Positions 60,690-64,000 of a stretch of 64,000 bases of DNA are shown piece after piece (position 1 is the stretch's first letter; each line of letters begins with the position of its first letter). The notes beneath the pieces are model-generated. The model saw only the letters and a program-made list of their open reading frames with translations. It did not search any database and was not told where the DNA came from. Origin of the DNA: Abyssibacter sp036156195 (GTDB taxonomy: Bacteria > Pseudomonadota > Gammaproteobacteria > Nevskiales > OUC007); contig JAYZUZ010000012.1 of assembly GCA_036156195.1 (NCBI GenBank), positions 310,001-374,000 on the forward strand, given 5' to 3'. The position numbers and the translations under genes are program-made.

Positions 60690-63600
60690 ATCGGTTGTCT
60701 GCGGTGCAACAGGACATAAATGGCCGGGAGCACGACCAATGCCAGGACCAGCGTGCTGACCAGTCCACCGACCATCGGAGCCGCGATCCGCCGCATCACC
60801 TCGCTGCCCGTCCCATCACTGAGCATGACCGGAATCAAACCCGCGATGGTGGCCGTTGCTGTCATCACAACGGGACGCAGCCGTCGCTGGGCACCTTCGC
60901 GGACGGCCGATACCAAGGCGGATGAACCGGCTTCTCCAGTGGCCCGATGCGCTGCCAGGGCCTGGTTCAGGTAGGTCAGCATCACAACGCCGATCTCCAC
61001 GGCAACACCGGCCAATGCAACGAAACCCACGATGACGGCGACAGAGAGTTCGTAGCCCAGCCAGAACAATAGCCATACGCCACCCGACAACGCCAGCGGG
61101 ACCGTCACCAGGATGACCAGAGCCTGCACGGCAGATCGAAATGCCAGGTAGAGCAGCAACGCGATGACGGCCAGTGTTGCCGGAACCACCAGTTGCAATC
61201 GTTGCTTGGCACGTTGCATGTACTCGTACTGACCGGACCAGTGCAGCGAATACCCGGGTGGCAAGCGCAGCGATTCCTCCACCACCTGCTGCGCCTCGGC
61301 CACGTAAGAGCCGACATCGCGATCCGCCAGATCGATGTACACCCAACCGGATCGGCGGGCGTTTTCGCTCTTGATGACCGGGGCTCCGTCCTCGACACGA
61401 ACCGTAGCGACATCGCCCAGGCGAATCTGTGCACCCGCTTCGGTGACGATTGGCAGCTCCCGCAGCGCCTCCGGTGAATCCCGCCAGTGCTGCGGATACC
61501 GGAGATTCACCGGATACCGCTCCAAGCCCTCAACCGTCTCGGTCAATGTCATGCCACCGATGGCCATGCGAACAACCGCCTGAACATCTGCAATCGTGAG
61601 GCCGAATCGACCTGCCGCCTCCCGATCGATATCCACCGTGATGTAGCGTCCGCCGGCCACCTGCTCGGCGTACACGCTCACGGTCCCCGGCACGTCCGCC
61701 AGCACTGTCTCGAGCTGGCGGCCGATCGACTGGATCACCGCCAGATCCGCCCCGTTCACCTTGATCCCGACCGGAGTCTTGATCCCGGTGGCCAGCATAT
61801 CGATCCGGGTCTTGATTGGCATGACCCAGGCATTGGTCAGCCCAGGCAACTGCACACGCTGGCGGATGTCTTCGCGGATCGACTCCAAGGTCATGCCGGG
61901 GCGCCACTCGCTCTCCGGCTTAAAGGTGATCGTGGTTTCGATCATGGTGAGCGGAGCCGGATCCGTCGCCGTTTGTGCGCGACCCAGCTTGCCAAAGACG
62001 GTTTCGACTTCTGGCACCGACTTGATCAGCTTGTCGGTTTGCTGGAGCAGCTCCCGTGCCTTGCCGATCGACAAACCTGGCCGGGTCGTCGGCATGTACA
62101 TCCAGTCACCCTCATCCAGTGGCGGCATGAACTCACTGCCCAGCTGTGAGGCCGGCCACAGCGCTGTCAGGGCTGACGCTGCGGAGAGCATCAATGCGGC
62201 CCATGGATGCCGTGTGACGCCCGCAATCACCGGCCGATACAGTGCGGCCAGCCCCCGATTCAGCGGGTTATCGGCCTCTGCGCGAATGCCACCACGAATG
62301 AAGTAGCCCATCAGCACCGGCACCAAGGTCACCGCCAATCCGGCAGCTGCCGCCATTGCCCAGGTCTTGGTGTACGCCAGAGGCGCGAACATTCGCCCCT
62401 CCTGGGCCTGCAACGCAAATACAGGCAGAAACGACAAGGTGATGATACCGAGGGAGAAAAACAGCGCAGGGCCGACCTCCTGAGCCGCGTCGGACACACG
62501 TTGCCAGTGACTGCGCTGGTCTCGGCTTGCCAGGTGATGGTGCAGGTTCTCGATCATCACGATGGCGCCATCCACCATGGCACCGATTGCAATCGCAATC
62601 CCCCCCAGGGACATGATGTTGGCGTTGAGCCCCTGACCACGCATGACGAGCAGCGCAACCAGAATGCCGATCGGCAGGCTGACGACAGCGACCAGCGCTG
62701 ATCGCAGGTGGAGAAGAAAAACGGCACAGACGACTGCCACAATCGCCAGTTCCTCGATGAGCGTGCGGTTCAGCGTGTCGATCGCTCGTCCGATGAGTTG
62801 GGACCGGTCATAGACAGGGATGACCTCGACACCATCCGGCAAACTGGCTTTGAGCGCGTTCAGCCGCGTCTTGACCGCGTCGATTGTGGCCTGCGCATTG
62901 GCGCCCTGGCGCATCACGATGATGCCTCCCACCACCTCGCCCTCGCCATTGAACTCGGCGATTCCTCGCCGCAGCTGGGGCCCCAATTGGATGGCCGCGA
63001 TGTCTCCCAGTCGCACGACCACGCCGCTCTCTGAACGACGCACGGGCACGGCCTGCAAATCATCCACCGAGTCCAGATACCCTGTGGCACGCACCATGTA
63101 CTCAGCCTCGGCCATCTCGATCACGCCACCGCCTGCCTCCTGGTTGGCGGCAGTGATCGCACGGTGCACGGTGGCCAGAGAAATGCCGTATGCCCGCAAC
63201 CGATTCGGGTCAACGACGACCTGATACTGCCGCTGCATACCCCCAACAGTCGCGACCTCGGCGACCCCCTCCACGGTTTGCAGCTCGAACCGGAGAAACC
63301 AGTTCTGCAGACTGGTCAGCTCCGACAAGTCATGCTGACCGGACCGATCCACCAACACGTACTCGTAGACCCAACCAACGCCGGTGGCGTCCGGTCCGAG
63401 CTGGGGTCGAGCTTCCTGCGGCAAGGTTGGAGCCACCTGCGACAGCGCCTCCAGCACGCGCGACCGCGCCCAGTACGGATCCGTTTCGTCGTCAAAGATG
63501 ACGTACACATACGAATCACCAAAGAACGAAAAGCCTCGCACCGTCTGGGCATGCGGAACCGCCAACATGGCGGTGGACAGCGGGTAGGTGACCTGCTGCT

Positions 63601-63784
63601 CAACCACGGCCGGCGCCTGCCCGGCAAACGGCGTGCGAACAATGACCTGGACATCGGACAGGTCCGGGATCGCGTCCACGGGCGTGGCACGCGCAGCGAT
63701 CGTCCCCGCCACCACCACCGCGGCTGTGGCCAGCAACACCAGCGGCCGATTCGCAATGGACCAGCGGATCAACGCCCGGATCAT
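60686..63784 (-). CDS. cusA: Heavy-metal RND efflux pump inner-membrane subunit (CusA/CzcA family)
   Basis: The 1032-residue protein has the 12-helix RND layout with two large periplasmic loops. The HME-RND signatures include GGIAIAIGAMVDGAIVMIEN in the fourth helix region and the FMPPLDEGDWMYMPTT segment that distinguishes metal pumps from drug pumps. It exports Cu+/Ag+ or divalent metals from the periplasm using proton motive force. A copper role is supported by the CusF-like MPPMTM sequence of the upstream gene product, but metal specificity is not proven. Confidence 0.93.
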   Translation of the reverse strand: MIRALIRWSIANRPLVLLATAAVVVAGTIAARATPVDAIPDLSDVQVIVRTPFAGQAPAVVEQQVTYPLSTAMLAVPHAQTVRGFSFFGDSYVYVIFDDETDPYWARSRVLEALSQVAPTLPQEARPQLGPDATGVGWVYEYVLVDRSGQHDLSELTSLQNWFLRFELQTVEGVAEVATVGGMQRQYQVVVDPNRLRAYGISLATVHRAITAANQEAGGGVIEMAEAEYMVRATGYLDSVDDLQAVPVRRSESGVVVRLGDIAAIQLGPQLRRGIAEFNGEGEVVGGIIVMRQGANAQATIDAVKTRLNALKASLPDGVEVIPVYDRSQLIGRAIDTLNRTLIEELAIVAVVCAVFLLHLRSALVAVVSLPIGILVALLVMRGQGLNANIMSLGGIAIAIGAMVDGAIVMIENLHHHLASRDQRSHWQRVSDAAQEVGPALFFSLGIITLSFLPVFALQAQEGRMFAPLAYTKTWAMAAAAGLAVTLVPVLMGYFIRGGIRAEADNPLNRGLAALYRPVIAGVTRHPWAALMLSAASALTALWPASQLGSEFMPPLDEGDWMYMPTTRPGLSIGKARELLQQTDKLIKSVPEVETVFGKLGRAQTATDPAPLTMIETTITFKPESEWRPGMTLESIREDIRQRVQLPGLTNAWVMPIKTRIDMLATGIKTPVGIKVNGADLAVIQSIGRQLETVLADVPGTVSVYAEQVAGGRYITVDIDREAAGRFGLTIADVQAVVRMAIGGMTLTETVEGLERYPVNLRYPQHWRDSPEALRELPIVTEAGAQIRLGDVATVRVEDGAPVIKSENARRSGWVYIDLADRDVGSYVAEAQQVVEESLRLPPGYSLHWSGQYEYMQRAKQRLQLVVPATLAVIALLLYLAFRSAVQALVILVTVPLALSGGVWLLFWLGYELSVAVIVGFVALAGVAVEIGVVMLTYLNQALAAHRATGEAGSSALVSAVREGAQRRLRPVVMTATATIAGLIPVMLSDGTGSEVMRRIAAPMVGGLVSTLVLALVVLPAIYVLLHRRQPI

Positions 63785-64000
63785 GGCGCGGGCTCCATGG
63801 CGGTGATGCGGTAAACGCCATCTGACGGCATGTCAACGCGAATGCGAACCGTCATGCCTTCTTTGACGGCCTCGAGATCAACGCCCGGGGCCACTGAAAA
63901 GCCCATGGTCATGGGCGGCATGCCAATGGAGTGGATCATCTCGTGTGCGAGTACGACCGAGCGTTTGCCACGATGCAGTCCTTGCACCTCGGCGCGCGTC
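63781..64000 (-). CDS. CusB/CusF-like protein, partial at window edge
   Basis: Only the C-terminal 72 codons are present. They form a CusF-type metal-binding domain with the signature HEMIHSIGMPPMTMGF: a His and two Met ligands are kept, but the Trp of E. coli CusF (GWPAMTM) is replaced by Met. This domain occurs alone or fused to the C-terminus of the CusB adaptor; the window edge prevents a choice. Its stop overlaps the cusA start by four bases, so it is the adaptor or metallochaperone of the same efflux operon. Confidence 0.82.
   Translation of the reverse strand, partial: TRAEVQGLHRGKRSVVLAHEMIHSIGMPPMTMGFSVAPGVDLEAVKEGMTVRIRVDMPSDGVYRITAMEPAP

Noticed and set aside
1..64000. Mobile elements, prophage, CRISPR
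   Set aside because: No transposase, integrase, phage genes, terminal inverted repeats or spaced repeat arrays were seen.

Overview
The window is a chromosomal segment of a GC-rich, aerobic, Gram-negative bacterium. Gene order points to the Gammaproteobacteria: gyrA-serC-(serA)-pheA-hisC-tyrA-aroA-cmk-rpsA-ihfB-lapA-lapB on one side, infC-rpmI-rplT-pheS-pheT-ihfA-merR-tRNA-Pro on the other. Outer-membrane functions (LapAB, a TonB receptor, a TpsB-like barrel, several lipoproteins) agree with this. The sequence alone does not give a genus; a Nevskiales/Salinisphaerales/Chromatiales-type lineage is a guess. No insertion sequence, prophage, CRISPR array or integrase was seen, and the window reads as ordinary vertically inherited chromosome.

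Layout. 1-14302 (minus strand): a truncated SDR epimerase gene, then a long housekeeping series read right to left: gyrA, serC, serA, pheA, hisC, tyrA, aroA, cmk, rpsA, ihfB, lapA, lapB. It joins DNA topology, serine, aromatic amino acid and histidine synthesis, nucleotide synthesis, translation and LPS control, with many start/stop overlaps and intrinsic terminators around rpsA. 14509-28868: accessory genes, namely a calcium-repeat subtilase lipoprotein, CbpA-like co-chaperone, membrane adenylate cyclase, AEC transporter, a class III PHA-synthase-like hydrolase, an FAD oxidoreductase flanked by tiny membrane proteins, a saccharopine-dehydrogenase-like protein, and a four-gene plus-strand unit (EF-hand protein, TpsB-like barrel, DUF1328 protein, acidic lipoprotein) closed by a strong terminator. 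28896-35812 (minus): a diguanylate cyclase, tRNA-Pro(GGG), and the translation/IHF operon with infC starting at a probable ATC codon.

36041-43250 (minus) is the most coherent accessory system: DUF4856 lipoprotein, imelysin-family lipoprotein, HTTM/vitamin-K-carboxylase-like membrane protein, DCC thiol protein, FecA-like TonB receptor and VOC protein, packed head to tail behind a Fur-box-like operator. It is probably an iron-responsive acquisition operon. 43528-50404 (plus) is a MoxR-DUF58-DUF4381-BatA-BatB/C-BatD operon. 50405-51132 holds no convincing protein gene but is dense in hairpins and terminators and may encode a small RNA. 51133-64000 holds a GGDEF-EAL protein, malate synthase G, a histidine kinase/response regulator pair, two multiheme cytochromes c, and a Cus-type heavy-metal RND efflux operon (CusB/CusF-like end, CusA, PepSY protein) that runs off the right edge.

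Two IHF subunit genes, three cyclic-nucleotide signalling proteins (one class III cyclase, one diguanylate cyclase, one GGDEF-EAL protein) and several overlapping-frame operons lie close together. The items most worth follow-up are the Fur-boxed imelysin/carboxylase operon and the structured RNA locus near 50.5-50.9 kb.
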